Below are positions 25,354 through 35,890 of a stretch of 64,000 nt of DNA, one piece after another. Numbering within the stretch: the stretch's first letter is position 1; each line of letters begins with the position of its first letter. The position numbers and the translations under genes are program-made. The notes under the pieces were generated by a model that saw only the letters and a program-made list of their open reading frames with translations, was not told the DNA's origin and did not search any database. Source of the stretch: Siculibacillus lacustris (GTDB taxonomy: Bacteria; Pseudomonadota; Alphaproteobacteria; Rhizobiales; Ancalomicrobiaceae); assembly GCF_004328075.1 (NCBI RefSeq), contig NZ_SJFN01000005.1, positions 42,563-106,562 of the forward strand. The letters run 5' to 3'.

Positions 25354-26001
25354 ATGCTTCCGCAGCGTCTGATGAAGGGCTACGCCGCCTTCCGCGCCGG
25401 CCGTTGGCTCACCGAGACCGAGCGCTACCGCCACCTCGCCGAGGCCGGCCAGACGCCGGAGGTGATGATCGTCGCCTGCTGCGACAGCCGCGCCGCGCCG
25501 GAGCTGATCTTCGACGCCCCGCCCGGCGAGCTGTTCGTCGCCCGCAACGTCGCCAATCTGGTGCCGCCCTATGCGCCGGACGGCGAGTATCACGGCACCT
25601 CCGCCGCCCTCGAGTTCGCCCTGATGGGCCTGCGGGTGCGCCACATCGTGGTGATGGGCCACGGGCGCTGCGGCGGCATCGCCGCGGCGCTCGCCAAGGA
25701 TTCGACCCCGCTGTCGCCGGGCGACTTCATCGGCAAGTGGATCTCGCTGCTCGAGGAACCGGCCGCCGCCTGCCGCTGCGATCCGACCATCGCGCCCGAG
25801 GATCAGCCGACCCGCCTCGAGCATCTGGCGATCGCCCATTCCCTCGCCAATCTGCGCACCTTTCCCTGTGTCGAGACGCTGGAGGCTTCCGGCCGCCTGA
25901 CCCTGCACGGCGCCTGGTTCGACATCGCGCTCGGCGAACTCCACGTGCTCGACGAGCCCTCGGGCGAGTGGATCCGCCTCGACACCCCGACCGCCGCCTG
26001 A
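25354..26001 (+). CDS. can: Beta-class carbonic anhydrase
   Basis: This 215-residue enzyme interconverts CO2 and bicarbonate. Zinc ligands are Cys43, His103 and Cys106 with the catalytic Asp44/Arg46 dyad (VACCDSRAAPE; VMGHGRCGGI). An RBS GGAG lies 7 nt before the ATG. The length is normal for the clade. It lies just after the dehydratase gene; no physiological link is evident. The symbol could equally be cynT-like. Confidence 0.93.
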   Translation: MLPQRLMKGYAAFRAGRWLTETERYRHLAEAGQTPEVMIVACCDSRAAPELIFDAPPGELFVARNVANLVPPYAPDGEYHGTSAALEFALMGLRVRHIVVMGHGRCGGIAAALAKDSTPLSPGDFIGKWISLLEEPAAACRCDPTIAPEDQPTRLEHLAIAHSLANLRTFPCVETLEASGRLTLHGAWFDIALGELHVLDEPSGEWIRLDTPTAA

Positions 26002-26022
26002 CGCCCCTCCCCGTTGAAGCGC

Positions 26023-26057
26023 CGCCGCGGCCCCGATAAAAGGGTCCCGCCGCGGCG
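26023..26057 (+). terminator. Hairpin between the carbonic anhydrase and leuB
   Basis: CGCCGCGG and CCGCGGCG pair across a 19-nt loop that contains an AT-rich GATAAAA. It lies 21 nt after the carbonic anhydrase stop and 29 nt before leuB. It may be a terminator, or a leader structure affecting leuB. Confidence 0.45.
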
Positions 26058-26086
26058 CGCGGACCCCTCACGAACGGACATCGACC

Positions 26087-27199
26087 ATGGCCTCCTTCAA
26101 TCTGTTCCTTCTCCCCGGCGACGGCATCGGCACCGAGATCATGGTCGAGGTGGAGAAGGTCGTGGCCTGGTTCCAGGCCCGCGGCATCGCCCGCTTCGAG
26201 ACCGAGCGCGGGCTGGTCGGCGGTTCGGCCTACGACGTCCACGGCAAGGCGATCTCCGACGCCGACATGGCGCTGGCGCAAGCCTCCGACGCGGTGATCT
26301 TCGGCGCGGTCGGCGGCCCCAAGTGGGACGCCGTGCCCTACGACGCCCGCCCCGAGGCGGGCCTGCTGCGCCTGCGCAAGGACCTCGGCCTGTTCGCCAA
26401 TCTGCGTCCGGCGATCTGCTATCCGGCGCTCGCCGACGCCTCGTCGCTGAAGCGCGAGATCGTCGAAGGCCTCGACATCCTGATCGTCCGCGAACTGACC
26501 GGCGGTGTCTATTTCGGCGAGCCCAAGGAGATCGTGACGCTCGAGAACGGCGAGAAGCGCGCCGTCGACACCCAGGTCTATTCCACCCACGAGATCGAGC
26601 GGATCGCCCGCGTCGCCTTCGAACTCGCCCGCACCCGCCGCAACAAGGTCTCCTCGGCCGAGAAGCGCAACGTCATGAAGACCGGCGTGCTGTGGAACCA
26701 GGTGGTCACCCGCGTCGGCCGCGAAGAGTTCGCCGACGTCGAGCTCGAGCACGTGCTCGCCGACAACTGCGCCATGCAGCTGGTCCGCCGGCCCAAGCAG
26801 TACGACGTCATCTGCACCGACAACCTGTTCGGCGACGTCCTGTCCGACATCGCCGCGATGCTCACCGGCTCGCTCGGCATGCTGCCCTCGGCCTCGCTCG
26901 GCGAGACCGATCCGGTGACCGGCAAGCGCAAGGCGATGTACGAGCCGGTCCACGGCTCGGCCCCCGACATCGCCGGCAAGGGCCTCGCCAACCCGATCGC
27001 CATGATCGGTTCCTTCGCCATGGCGCTGCGCTATTCCCTCGATCTCGGCGACGCCGCCGACCTCCTGGAGACGGCCATCGCCGCCGTCCTCGACTCCGGC
27101 CTGCGCACCGCCGACATCGCCAAGGTGGGCGAAAACACGGTCTCGACCAAGGAGATGGGCGACGCGGTGATCGCCGCCCTGGACCGCCTCGCGGTCTGA
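26087..27199 (+). CDS. leuB: 3-isopropylmalate dehydrogenase
   Basis: This 370-residue enzyme of leucine biosynthesis oxidatively decarboxylates 3-isopropylmalate with NAD+. It starts [21 protein letters not shown]. The family signature [20 protein letters not shown] is complete and the substrate loop [21 protein letters not shown] is intact. It is a monocistronic-looking gene between two hairpins. leuC and leuD are not in the window. Confidence 0.97.
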   Translation: MASFNLFLLPGDGIGTEIMVEVEKVVAWFQARGIARFETERGLVGGSAYDVHGKAISDADMALAQASDAVIFGAVGGPKWDAVPYDARPEAGLLRLRKDLGLFANLRPAICYPALADASSLKREIVEGLDILIVRELTGGVYFGEPKEIVTLENGEKRAVDTQVYSTHEIERIARVAFELARTRRNKVSSAEKRNVMKTGVLWNQVVTRVGREEFADVELEHVLADNCAMQLVRRPKQYDVICTDNLFGDVLSDIAAMLTGSLGMLPSASLGETDPVTGKRKAMYEPVHGSAPDIAGKGLANPIAMIGSFAMALRYSLDLGDAADLLETAIAAVLDSGLRTADIAKVGENTVSTKEMGDAVIAALDRLAV

Positions 27200-27229
27200 C
27201 GCGCCCCTCCCCCGCTCCCGATTCGACGC

Positions 27230-27265
27230 CCGCCCCGCTCCGTCCACGCGACGGTGGCGGGGCGG
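27230..27265 (+). terminator. Terminator after leuB
   Basis: CCGCCCCGC pairs with GCGGGGCGG, and an inner CCGTC/GACGG stem closes a CACGC loop. It starts 30 nt after the leuB stop. Confidence 0.65.
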
Positions 27266-27356
27266 AGTCGTTCGGGGGTCGGCTTTGTCGTTGCATCCGG
27301 CTGCACACAGTTTAGGCTGGCGCGTCGTCGATCAGTTCCTGCCAGCGAGCCCGACC

Positions 27357-30300
27357 TTGGCCATTCAGACCGCCCTGCATCATCTCACCGCCTATTCCTA
27401 TGACCGCCCCGTCCAGCTGGGGCCGCAGATCATCCGGCTGAGACCGGCCCCCCATTGCCGGACCAAGGTCACCAGCTACTCGCTGCGGGTGACCCCGGAG
27501 CCCCATTTCGTCAACTGGCAGCAGGACCCGCACGGCAACTGGGCGGCGCGCTTCGTCTTCCCGGAGAAGACCACGGAGTTCCGCATCGAGGTCGATCTGC
27601 TCGCCGAACTGGCGGTGTTCAACCCCTTCGACTTCTTCCTTGAGGATTATGCCCAGAGCTTCCCCTTCACCTATCCGCCGGAACTGGCCGAAGAGCTGAA
27701 GCCCTATCTGGCGCCCGAGCCGACCGGCGAACGTTTCGAGGCCTATCTCGCCGGCGCCCGCCGCGAGGCGACCCCGACCGTCGACTTCCTGGTCGCGCTG
27801 AATCAGAAGCTGTCGCAGGACATCCGCTACGTCATCCGCATGGAGCCCGGGGTCCAGGAGCCCGAGGAGACCCTCGAACTCGCCTCCGGCTCGTGCCGCG
27901 ACACCGCCTGGCTGCTGGTCCAGCTCGCCCGCCGCCTCGGCCTCGCCGCGCGCTTCGTCTCCGGCTACCTGATCCAGCTGCGGCCCGACGTGAAGGCCCT
28001 CGACGGCCCCTCGGGCACCGACCACGACTTCACCGATCTCCACGCCTGGGCCGAGGTCTATCTGCCCGGCGCCGGCTGGATCGGCCTCGACCCGACCTCC
28101 GGACTGTTCGCCGGCGAGGGCCATCTGCCGCTCTGTGGCACGCCGCACTATCGCTCGGCCGCGCCGATCACCGGTCTGGTCGAATATGCCGAGGTCGAAT
28201 TCGATTTCCAGATGCGGGTCGACCGCATCGCCGAGAAGCCGCGGGTCACCGCCCCCTTCTCCGACGACGCCTGGGAGGCGCTCGACGCCCTCGGCCGCCG
28301 GGTCGACGAGGATCTCGCCACCCACGACGTCCGCCTGACCATGGGCGGCGAGCCGACCTTCGTGTCGATCGACGACTACCAGTCGGCCGAATGGAACACC
28401 GCCGCGGTCGGGCCGACCAAGCGCGAACGCGCCGACGACCTGATCCGCCGGCTGCGCGACCGCTTCGCCCCCGGCGGCTTCCTCCACTACGGCCAGGGCA
28501 AGTGGTACCCCGGCGAAAGCCTGCCGCGCTGGGCCTTCGGCCTCTATTGGCGCAAGGACGGCCGACCGATCTGGCGCGATCCGGCGCTGATCGCCCGCGA
28601 GGGCGGCCGCCGCGACGCCGACTTCGAAGCCTCGCGGCGGATCGCCGAGGGCATCGCCGAGCGTCTCGACATCGGCGCCGACTACGTGATGCCGGCCTAC
28701 GAGGACCCCGCCCATTGGCTGGTCCAGGAGGCCAAGCTGCCGGTCAACCTCGATCCGTCTGATTCCAAGCTGGAGAACGCCGAGGACCGCCACCGCATCG
28801 CCCGGGTGTTCGACCACGGCCTGACCCGGCCGACCGGCCACGTCCTGCCGGTCCAGCGCTGGAACGCCGCCGCCGGCACCGGCTGGTATTCGGAGAAGTG
28901 GCGCCTGCGCCGCGAGCGTCTGTTCCTGATTCCCGGCGATTCACCGGTCGGCTACCGCCTGCCGATGGCGACCCTGCCCTACATCCCGCCGAGCAGCTAT
29001 CCCTACATCATGGAGCGCGATCCCTTCGCCGAGCGCCCCGATCTGCCCGATCCCGACGATCTCGCCCAGATCTACCGCCGCACCGGCCCGGCCGAGCGCC
29101 TCACCCAGCGCTTCGTCGAGGAAATCGGCGCCGACAAGGTCCGCACCGCCCTGTCGGTCGAGGCCCGCGACGGCATCCTCAACGTCTTCATGCCGCCGGT
29201 CGAGACGCTCGACGACTATCTCGAGCTGATCGCCGCGGTCGAGGCGACGGCCGAAGCGACCGGCCTGCCGGTCCACATCGAGGGCTATCCGCCGCCGTGG
29301 GACCCGCGGCTCGAGGTGATCAAGGTCACCCCCGACCCGGGCGTGATCGAGGTCAACGTCCAGCCGGCCGAGGATTGGCCGACCTGCGTCGCGATCACCA
29401 CCAAGCTCTACGAAGAGGCCCGCGCCTCGCGGCTCGGCACCGAGAAGTTCATGGTCGACGGCCGCCACACCGGTACCGGCGGCGGCAACCACGTGGTGGT
29501 CGGCGCCCGCGCCCCCGCCGACAGCCCGTTCCTGCGCCGGCCCGACCTGCTGAAGAGCCTGGTGCTCTACTGGCAGCGCCGGCCCTCGCTCAGCTACCTG
29601 TTCTCCGGCCTGTTCATCGGCCCGACCTCCCAGGCCCCGCGCATCGACGAGGCCCGCCACGACGGCCTCTACGAGCTCGAGATCGCCATGGCCCAGGTGC
29701 CGGCCCCCGGCGAGGGCTATGCGCCCTTGCCGTGGGTCGTCGACCGGCTGTTCCGCAATCTCCTGGTCGACACCTCGGGCAACACCCACCGCACCGAGAT
29801 CTGCATCGACAAGCTGTTCTCGCCCGACGGCCCGACCGGCCGCCTCGGTCTGGTCGAGTTCCGCTCCTTCGAGATGCCGCCGGACGCGCGCATGTCGCTC
29901 GCCCAGCAGCTGCTGATCCGGGCGCTGATCGCCTGGCTGTGGCGCGAACCCCAGACCGGCGACTTCGTGCGCTGGGGCACCGCCCTGCACGACCGCTTCA
30001 TGCTGCCGCACTTCGTCCGCGAGGACTTCCAGGGCGTGCTCGCCGACCTGCGTCACGCCGGCTACGAATTCGATCCCCTGTGGTTCCAGGCCCAGTACGA
30101 ATTCCGCTTCCCGTTCTACGGCAAGGTCGAACACGGCGGCGTCGCCCTCGAGGTCCGTCAGGCCCTGGAGCCCTGGCACGTCACCGGCGAGGAGGGCGCG
30201 GCCGGCGGCACGGTGCGCTACGTCGATTCCTCGGTCGAACGGCTGCAGATCCTGGCGACCGGCCTCAACCCGTCGCGCCACATCGTCACCTGCAACGGCC

Positions 30301-30659
30301 GGGCCCTGCCGATGACCTCGACCGGGCGTTCCGGTGAGGCGGTGGCCGGGGTGCGCTACAAGGCGTGGCAGCCGGCTTCGGGCATCCACCCGACCATTCC
30401 GACCAATCCGCCCCTGACCTTCGATCTGATCGACCGCTGGACCAACCGCTCGCTCGGCGGCTGCGTCTATCACGTCGCCCACCCGGGCGGGCGCAACTAC
30501 GAGACCTTCCCGGTCAATTCCTACGAGGCGGAGGCGCGCCGGCTCGCGCGTTTCGTCGAACACGGGCATACTCCCGGCTTCGTGCACGTGCCGCCCGCCG
30601 AGCGGACCGACGAACATCCCCTGACCCTCGATCTCAGGCGCCCGCCGTCGCGGCTCTGA
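27357..30659 (+). CDS. Transglutaminase-like protein with DUF2126 domain
   Basis: This large protein is ~1100 residues. Homologous proteins begin shortly before the motif [20 protein letters not shown], which favours the TTG at 27357; an alternative TTG is 72 nt upstream and neither has a good RBS. The N-terminal beta domain (~1-90) is followed by a transglutaminase core with Cys in [20 protein letters not shown], His in [10 protein letters not shown] and Asp in GLDPTSG. The remaining ~750 residues are the DUF2126 region ([40 protein letters not shown], resembling a carboxylate-amine ligase scaffold). No signal peptide is seen. It heads a three-gene cluster. Reaction and substrate are unknown; peptide amide chemistry is the family-level expectation. 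Confidence 0.88.
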   Translation: MAIQTALHHLTAYSYDRPVQLGPQIIRLRPAPHCRTKVTSYSLRVTPEPHFVNWQQDPHGNWAARFVFPEKTTEFRIEVDLLAELAVFNPFDFFLEDYAQSFPFTYPPELAEELKPYLAPEPTGERFEAYLAGARREATPTVDFLVALNQKLSQDIRYVIRMEPGVQEPEETLELASGSCRDTAWLLVQLARRLGLAARFVSGYLIQLRPDVKALDGPSGTDHDFTDLHAWAEVYLPGAGWIGLDPTSGLFAGEGHLPLCGTPHYRSAAPITGLVEYAEVEFDFQMRVDRIAEKPRVTAPFSDDAWEALDALGRRVDEDLATHDVRLTMGGEPTFVSIDDYQSAEWNTAAVGPTKRERADDLIRRLRDRFAPGGFLHYGQGKWYPGESLPRWAFGLYWRKDGRPIWRDPALIAREGGRRDADFEASRRIAEGIAERLDIGADYVMPAYEDPAHWLVQEAKLPVNLDPSDSKLENAEDRHRIARVFDHGLTRPTGHVLPVQRWNAAAGTGWYSEKWRLRRERLFLIPGDSPVGYRLPMATLPYIPPSSYPYIMERDPFAERPDLPDPDDLAQIYRRTGPAERLTQRFVEEIGADKVRTALSVEARDGILNVFMPPVETLDDYLELIAAVEATAEATGLPVHIEGYPPPWDPRLEVIKVTPDPGVIEVNVQPAEDWPTCVAITTKLYEEARASRLGTEKFMVDGRHTGTGGGNHVVVGARAPADSPFLRRPDLLKSLVLYWQRRPSLSYLFSGLFIGPTSQAPRIDEARHDGLYELEIAMAQVPAPGEGYAPLPWVVDRLFRNLLVDTSGNTHRTEICIDKLFSPDGPTGRLGLVEFRSFEMPPDARMSLAQQLLIRALIAWLWREPQTGDFVRWGTALHDRFMLPHFVREDFQGVLADLRHAGYEFDPLWFQAQYEFRFPFYGKVEHGGVALEVRQALEPWHVTGEEGAAGGTVRYVDSSVERLQILATGLNPSRHIVTCNGRALPMTSTGRSGEAVAGVRYKAWQPASGIHPTIPTNPPLTFDLIDRWTNRSLGGCVYHVAHPGGRNYETFPVNSYEAEARRLARFVEHGHTPGFVHVPPAERTDEHPLTLDLRRPPSRL

Positions 30660-30682
30660 GGGGGAACCGAGCGGAGACGTCC

Positions 30683-33181
30683 GTGGCGCCGATGCAGTTG
30701 GAACTGGCCATGCCGTGGGGTCGCGGCACCGACCCTGCCGTCGCCGCGCTGGTCGGCGGCTATCGCGGGCTGCCCGGTGTCCACGACGAGATGATCGACG
30801 CCGAAGGTCGGGTGCGGCCGCACTGGCTGCCGGTGCTGTCCCACCTCGCCGGCCTCGGCGCGGTCGAGACCGCCACCCGCTTCGCCGGTGCCGACCGCTA
30901 TCTGCGCGAATCCGGCGTCGTCTACCGGGTCTACGGCGAGGGCGGCGACGTCGACCGGCCGTGGCCGCTCGCCCATCTGCCGATCGTCCTGACCGAGGCC
31001 GACTGGGAAAAGCTCGCCGAAGGCGTGGTCCAGCGCGCCCGCCTGTTCGAGGCGGTGCTCGGCGACCTGATGGGCGACGCCACCCTGGTCGCCGACGGCG
31101 CCGTGCCGGCGGCGATCGTCGCCGGCAATCCCGAATTCCTGCGTCCGCTCGCCGGGGTCCGCCCCGCCGACGGCCATCACCTCCACCTCTACGCCGCCGA
31201 CGTCAGCCGCGCCCCCGACGGCCGCTGGTGGGTCTTGGCCGACCGTACCCAGGCGCCGTCGGGCGCCGGCTACGCCATCGAGAACCGCATCGCCCTGTCG
31301 CGGGTCCTGCCGGAACTGTTCGATTCCCTCGGCGTCGAACGGCTCGGGCCGTTCTTCCAGGCGCTGCGCTCCGGCCTCGTCGAGGCGAGCAGCCGCGACG
31401 ACGCCCGCGTCGCCCTGTTCAGCCCGGGCCCCTGGAACGAGACCTATTTCGAACATGCCTTCCTCGCCCGCTGCCTCGGCTTCCAGCTGGTCGAAGGCGG
31501 CGATCTCGTCGCCTCCTCGGCCGGCGTCTCGGTGCGCACCGTCGAGGGCCTGGAGCCGGTCGACGTGCTGCTGCGCCGCGTCGACGCCGACTTCTCCGAC
31601 CCGCTCGAGCTGAACCCCGGTTCGCGCCTCGGCGTGCCCGGCCTCACGGAGGCGGTGCGCGCCGGTCGGGTGGTGGTCGCCAATGCGCTCGGCTCCGGCC
31701 TGGTCGAGGCGCCGGCGCTCACCGGCTATCTGCCCGGCCTCGCCCGCCGCCTGCTCGGCGAACAACTGCTCCTGCCCAACGTCGCGACCTGGTGGTGCGG
31801 CGAACCCGCGGCGCGGGCGACGGTGCTGCGCAATCTCCAGGATCTCGCCCTGGCCCCGGCCTTCGGCCGCTCGCTGCCCGGCATCCTCGACAGCGCCGGC
31901 GTGCTCGGCGCGCGCCTGTCCAAGGCCGATCGCGAGCGTTACGTCGCCAAGGTCGAGCGCCGCGGCGTCGATTTCGTCGGCCGCGAACCGCTGCGCCTGT
32001 CGACCGCGCCGATCTTCGACAAGGGCCGCCTCGCCCCGCGCCCCTTCTCGATCCGCATCTTCGTCGCCCGCACCCCGACCGGCTGGCGGGCGATGCCCGG
32101 CGGCCTCGCCCGTTTCTCCGAACGCGAGGACGCCCGCTTCCTGTCGATGCAGCGCGGCGGCCGCTCCGGCGACGTCTGGGTGATCGGCACCGCCCCGGCG
32201 ACCCGGCCCGAGGTCCGCCTGCTGCCCGAGCCAGACGCCGCCGAGATCCGCCGCGACGGCGGCATCCTGCCGGCCCGCGCCGCCGACAACCTGTTCTGGT
32301 TCGGCCGCTACGTCGAACGCGCCGAGACCACCCTGCGCCTGCTGCGCGGCCTCGACGGCAACGACGACGGCGTCGTCGAGATCTCGCCCGATCTCGCCCG
32401 CCGCATCGCCCGCCTGCTGGTCACCTGGGGCGCGGCGGAGGAGGACGACGACCCGGTCGCCGAGAGCGCCCTGTGGGGCGACGGCTCCGGCTCGGTCGCC
32501 TCGCTCGTCGCCGAGGCCCATCGCACCGGCGCGGTGGTGCGCGACCGTCTGTCGCCCGACGCCTGGCGCGCCCTGATCGACCTGCGCGATCGCCTGCGCG
32601 ACCCCGACGCCGCCCACCGCCGCGACCTGTTCGGCGAGATCGAGAAGGCCCTGCGCACCATCGCGGCGATCGTCGGCCTCGCCCACGAGAACATGAACCG
32701 CCGCGAGGGCTGGCGTTTCCTCGACCTCGGCCGGCGCATCGAGCGGGCGATCGGCCTGTCGCGCTCGGCCCGCCGCTTCGCCGAGGACGGCACCGACGTC
32801 GACGCCCTCGATCTGCTGCTCGACCTCGCCGACGGCCGCCTGACCTATCGCATGCGCTATCTCGCCGGCTCGGCCCGCCGCCCGGTGCTCGATCTGGTGC
32901 TGCTCGACGAGGCCAATCCGCGCGCCGTGGCCTTCCAGGTCGCGCGCATCCGCGAGCATCTCGCGGCGCTGCCCGGCCGCCACGGCGGCATCCCCGATGC
33001 CGCCGATCGGATCGTCGCCCGCCTGACCGAGATCCTCGCGGCGAGTGACCCGGCGATCTTCGACACCACCCGCATCGAAGCCATCGTCGCCGATCTGATG
33101 GCGTTGTCCGACGCCGTCACCACCCGCTGTTTCGGCCATGCCTCGCCGGTCGCCGCGGCCACGGATGCCCTCGAGGAGTGA
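30683..33181 (+). CDS. Circularly permuted ATP-grasp protein fused to an alpha-E domain
   Basis: This 832-residue protein starts from a GTG at 30683 with GGAG six nt upstream; an ATG at 30692 is possible. The N-terminal ~480 residues form a circularly permuted type 2 ATP-grasp (DUF404/407) with RPLAGVRPADGHHLHLYAAD, NRIALSRVLPELFDSLG and LLLPNVATWWCGE. The C-terminal ~310 residues are an alpha-E helical domain (ADNLFWFGRYVERAETTLRL ... HENMNRREGWRFLDLGRRIE). The pair is often encoded as two genes; here it is fused. ATP-grasp proteins of this type are predicted to form peptide-like amide bonds. It lies between two transglutaminase genes, and its stop is 4 nt before the next start. Confidence 0.88.
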   Translation: MAPMQLELAMPWGRGTDPAVAALVGGYRGLPGVHDEMIDAEGRVRPHWLPVLSHLAGLGAVETATRFAGADRYLRESGVVYRVYGEGGDVDRPWPLAHLPIVLTEADWEKLAEGVVQRARLFEAVLGDLMGDATLVADGAVPAAIVAGNPEFLRPLAGVRPADGHHLHLYAADVSRAPDGRWWVLADRTQAPSGAGYAIENRIALSRVLPELFDSLGVERLGPFFQALRSGLVEASSRDDARVALFSPGPWNETYFEHAFLARCLGFQLVEGGDLVASSAGVSVRTVEGLEPVDVLLRRVDADFSDPLELNPGSRLGVPGLTEAVRAGRVVVANALGSGLVEAPALTGYLPGLARRLLGEQLLLPNVATWWCGEPAARATVLRNLQDLALAPAFGRSLPGILDSAGVLGARLSKADRERYVAKVERRGVDFVGREPLRLSTAPIFDKGRLAPRPFSIRIFVARTPTGWRAMPGGLARFSEREDARFLSMQRGGRSGDVWVIGTAPATRPEVRLLPEPDAAEIRRDGGILPARAADNLFWFGRYVERAETTLRLLRGLDGNDDGVVEISPDLARRIARLLVTWGAAEEDDDPVAESALWGDGSGSVASLVAEAHRTGAVVRDRLSPDAWRALIDLRDRLRDPDAAHRRDLFGEIEKALRTIAAIVGLAHENMNRREGWRFLDLGRRIERAIGLSRSARRFAEDGTDVDALDLLLDLADGRLTYRMRYLAGSARRPVLDLVLLDEANPRAVAFQVARIREHLAALPGRHGGIPDAADRIVARLTEILAASDPAIFDTTRIEAIVADLMALSDAVTTRCFGHASPVAAATDALEE

Positions 33182-33185
33182 GCGG

Positions 33186-34133
33186 GTGCGCTACGACATT
33201 TCCCACGTGACGGTCTACGACTGGGGCGTCCCCGTACCCTTCGCCGACTGCCGCGTCCGCCTGACCCCGGTCGAGCGCCCGCGCCAGCACGTGCTGACCG
33301 CGCGCCTAGTGCTGGAGCCGGTCGCCGCACTCGCCGTCGACGGGCTCGACTTCTTCGGCAACCACGTGCTGCGCACCGCCTTCCGGGTGCCACACCGTCG
33401 GTTGACCATCCGCTCCACCGCCACCGTGGTGGTCGAGCCGCCGCCGTCGCTCGAACCCGACCCGACTCCGGTGTGGACGGCGATCCGCGAAGCGACCGCC
33501 CGCTCGCGCGGCCTGCTGCCCAGCGATCCGGTGCAGTTTCTGTTCCCGAGCCGGCGCATCGCGCTGGCCCCGGCGGTCACCGCCTGGACCGCCGAGAGCT
33601 TTCCCGAAGGCCGCACGATTCTCGCCGGCGCCCTCGATCTGACCCGGCGGATCTGGGAGGACTTCACCTATGCCCCCGGCGAGACCGACGTCGGCACGCC
33701 GCTGCTCGACGCCTTCACCGCCCGCCACGGCGTCTGCCAGGACTTCGCCCATGTGATGATCGCCGGATTGCGCGGCCTCGGCCTGCCGGCGGCCTATGTC
33801 GGCGGCTACCTGCGCACCGTGCCGCCGCCCGGCCGCGAGCGCCTGGAAGGCGCCGACGCCATGCATGCCTGGGTCGAGGTGTGGTGCGGCGCGACGCTCG
33901 GTTGGCTCGGCTTCGATCCGACCAACGGCATCGTCGCCGCCGAGGACCACATCGTGGTGGCCGTCGGCCGCGACTATTCCGACGTGTCGCCGGTGTCCGG
34001 GGTGCTGGTCACCACCGGGGCGCAAGGCCTGTCGGTGGCCGTCGACGTCGTCGAGAGCCCCGATCCCGACGCCGCCGAGGCGCCGCCTCAGCCGGTGACC
34101 ACCACCGGCGAGCCGACCGGCACCCGTCGGTAG
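33186..34133 (+). CDS. Transglutaminase family protein (cysteine peptidase-like)
   Basis: This 315-residue protein starts from a GTG at 33186 (VRYDISHVTVYDWG), 4 nt after the previous stop. The Bact_transglu_N beta domain (~1-85) precedes a transglutaminase core with Cys in RHGVCQDFAHVMIAGLRGLG, His in ADAMHAWVEVW and Asp in GFDPTNG, so the catalytic triad is complete. Family members act as proteases or amidases as often as cross-linkers. The last 46 nt overlap the 3' end of the convergent L,D-transpeptidase gene. It completes a three-gene operon with the two preceding genes. Confidence 0.9.
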   Translation: MRYDISHVTVYDWGVPVPFADCRVRLTPVERPRQHVLTARLVLEPVAALAVDGLDFFGNHVLRTAFRVPHRRLTIRSTATVVVEPPPSLEPDPTPVWTAIREATARSRGLLPSDPVQFLFPSRRIALAPAVTAWTAESFPEGRTILAGALDLTRRIWEDFTYAPGETDVGTPLLDAFTARHGVCQDFAHVMIAGLRGLGLPAAYVGGYLRTVPPPGRERLEGADAMHAWVEVWCGATLGWLGFDPTNGIVAAEDHIVVAVGRDYSDVSPVSGVLVTTGAQGLSVAVDVVESPDPDAAEAPPQPVTTTGEPTGTRR

Positions 34134-34798
34134 AGATCGATGATGTCGTGGTTGAGCATGCGGATGCAGCCCGACGACACCGCCTTGCCGATGCTCGACG
34201 GATCGTTGTTGCCGTGCAGCCGGTAGAGCGTGTCGCGATCCCCCTGATAGAGATAGAGGGCGCGCGCGCCGAGCGGATTGTCCGGCCCGCCGGGCATGCC
34301 CGACGCCCATTTGGCGGCTTCCGGATCGCGCAGGGTCATCTCGTGCGGCGGCGTCCAGGTCGGCCATTCGGCCTTGCGCCGGATCGTCGCCCGGCCGGAC
34401 CAGGCGAAGCCCTCGCGCCCCACCCCGACGCCGTAGCGCACGGCGCGGCCGCCTTCGAGCACCAGATAGAGGTGACGCTCCGACGGCGCCACGATCACCG
34501 TGCCCGGCCGTTCCGGCCCGTTGAAGGCGACCACCTGGCGCAGATATTCGGGATCGATCTCGGAGAGGTCGAGCGCGTCGAGCGGGAAGCGTTCGTCGTC
34601 GATCGGGCCGTAGATCGTCGCGTAGGAATCGGCACCGCGATGCGGGCCGCCCGCCTCGAGCCGGTAGCGTTCGGCGTAGATCACCGGCGTGCAGCCGGCG
34701 GCGAGCGCCGCCATGGCGCCGACCAACAGTGCGCGACGCGTGGTCCGACCACCGGTGGTCGCCCGCTCGTTCCCGTTCGACGTCTCGAATTCCATCAT
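34088..34798 (-). CDS. L,D-transpeptidase (YkuD/ErfK) lipoprotein
   Basis: This 236-residue protein starts at one of two adjacent ATGs (34798 or 34795). The N-terminus has twin arginines (TTRRALLVGAMAALAAGC) and a lipobox-like Cys36, suggesting Tat export and lipid anchoring. The YkuD catalytic motif HGNNDPSSIGKAVSSGCIRM is complete with His, Ser-Ser-Gly-Cys and Arg. Such enzymes make 3-3 peptidoglycan cross-links or attach proteins to the cell wall. The 305 nt upstream (34799-35103) contain no gene that I recognise and should hold its promoter. Confidence 0.92.
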   Translation of the reverse strand: MMEFETSNGNERATTGGRTTRRALLVGAMAALAAGCTPVIYAERYRLEAGGPHRGADSYATIYGPIDDERFPLDALDLSEIDPEYLRQVVAFNGPERPGTVIVAPSERHLYLVLEGGRAVRYGVGVGREGFAWSGRATIRRKAEWPTWTPPHEMTLRDPEAAKWASGMPGGPDNPLGARALYLYQGDRDTLYRLHGNNDPSSIGKAVSSGCIRMLNHDIIDLYRRVPVGSPVVVTG

Positions 34799-35103
34799 CC
34801 TGATCCGACCTTCGTTTTCCGGTCCGCCCGTCCCGGTACGGCTCCGCTGGGGAAACGCACCGGGCCCGCGCCCGTTCCGTCCATCTGCGCCGAGACCGGT
34901 CGGTCCTGACACCTCGGCAACCGCGATCGCCCACCGACCTTCTGGATCGGGGCGGAATGCGGCGAGATCATGGGAAAGTGGCAGAAGTCGATGACGGCGC
35001 GGGCGGTTTCCGGCGACTGTGACATCGATCCGACGCACACGCGGCGATCAACAGATCGTGAGCCCGAACCGGGTCCGGAACGGCGCCGCGGTCCCGGCCC
35101 GCC
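34799..35103. other. Non-coding spacer between L,D-transpeptidase and ABC ATPase genes
   Basis: The frame open on the minus strand continues through here but lacks family similarity and has non-coding composition. I see no RNA gene. A modest CCGGG/CCCGG pairing near 35076-35098 may end the ABC transporter transcript. Confidence 0.4.
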
Positions 35104-35850
<747 letters not shown>

Positions 35851-35890
35851 CGCTCGTGTTCTCCGGAGATGTCGGGGGCCGGGGCGGATC

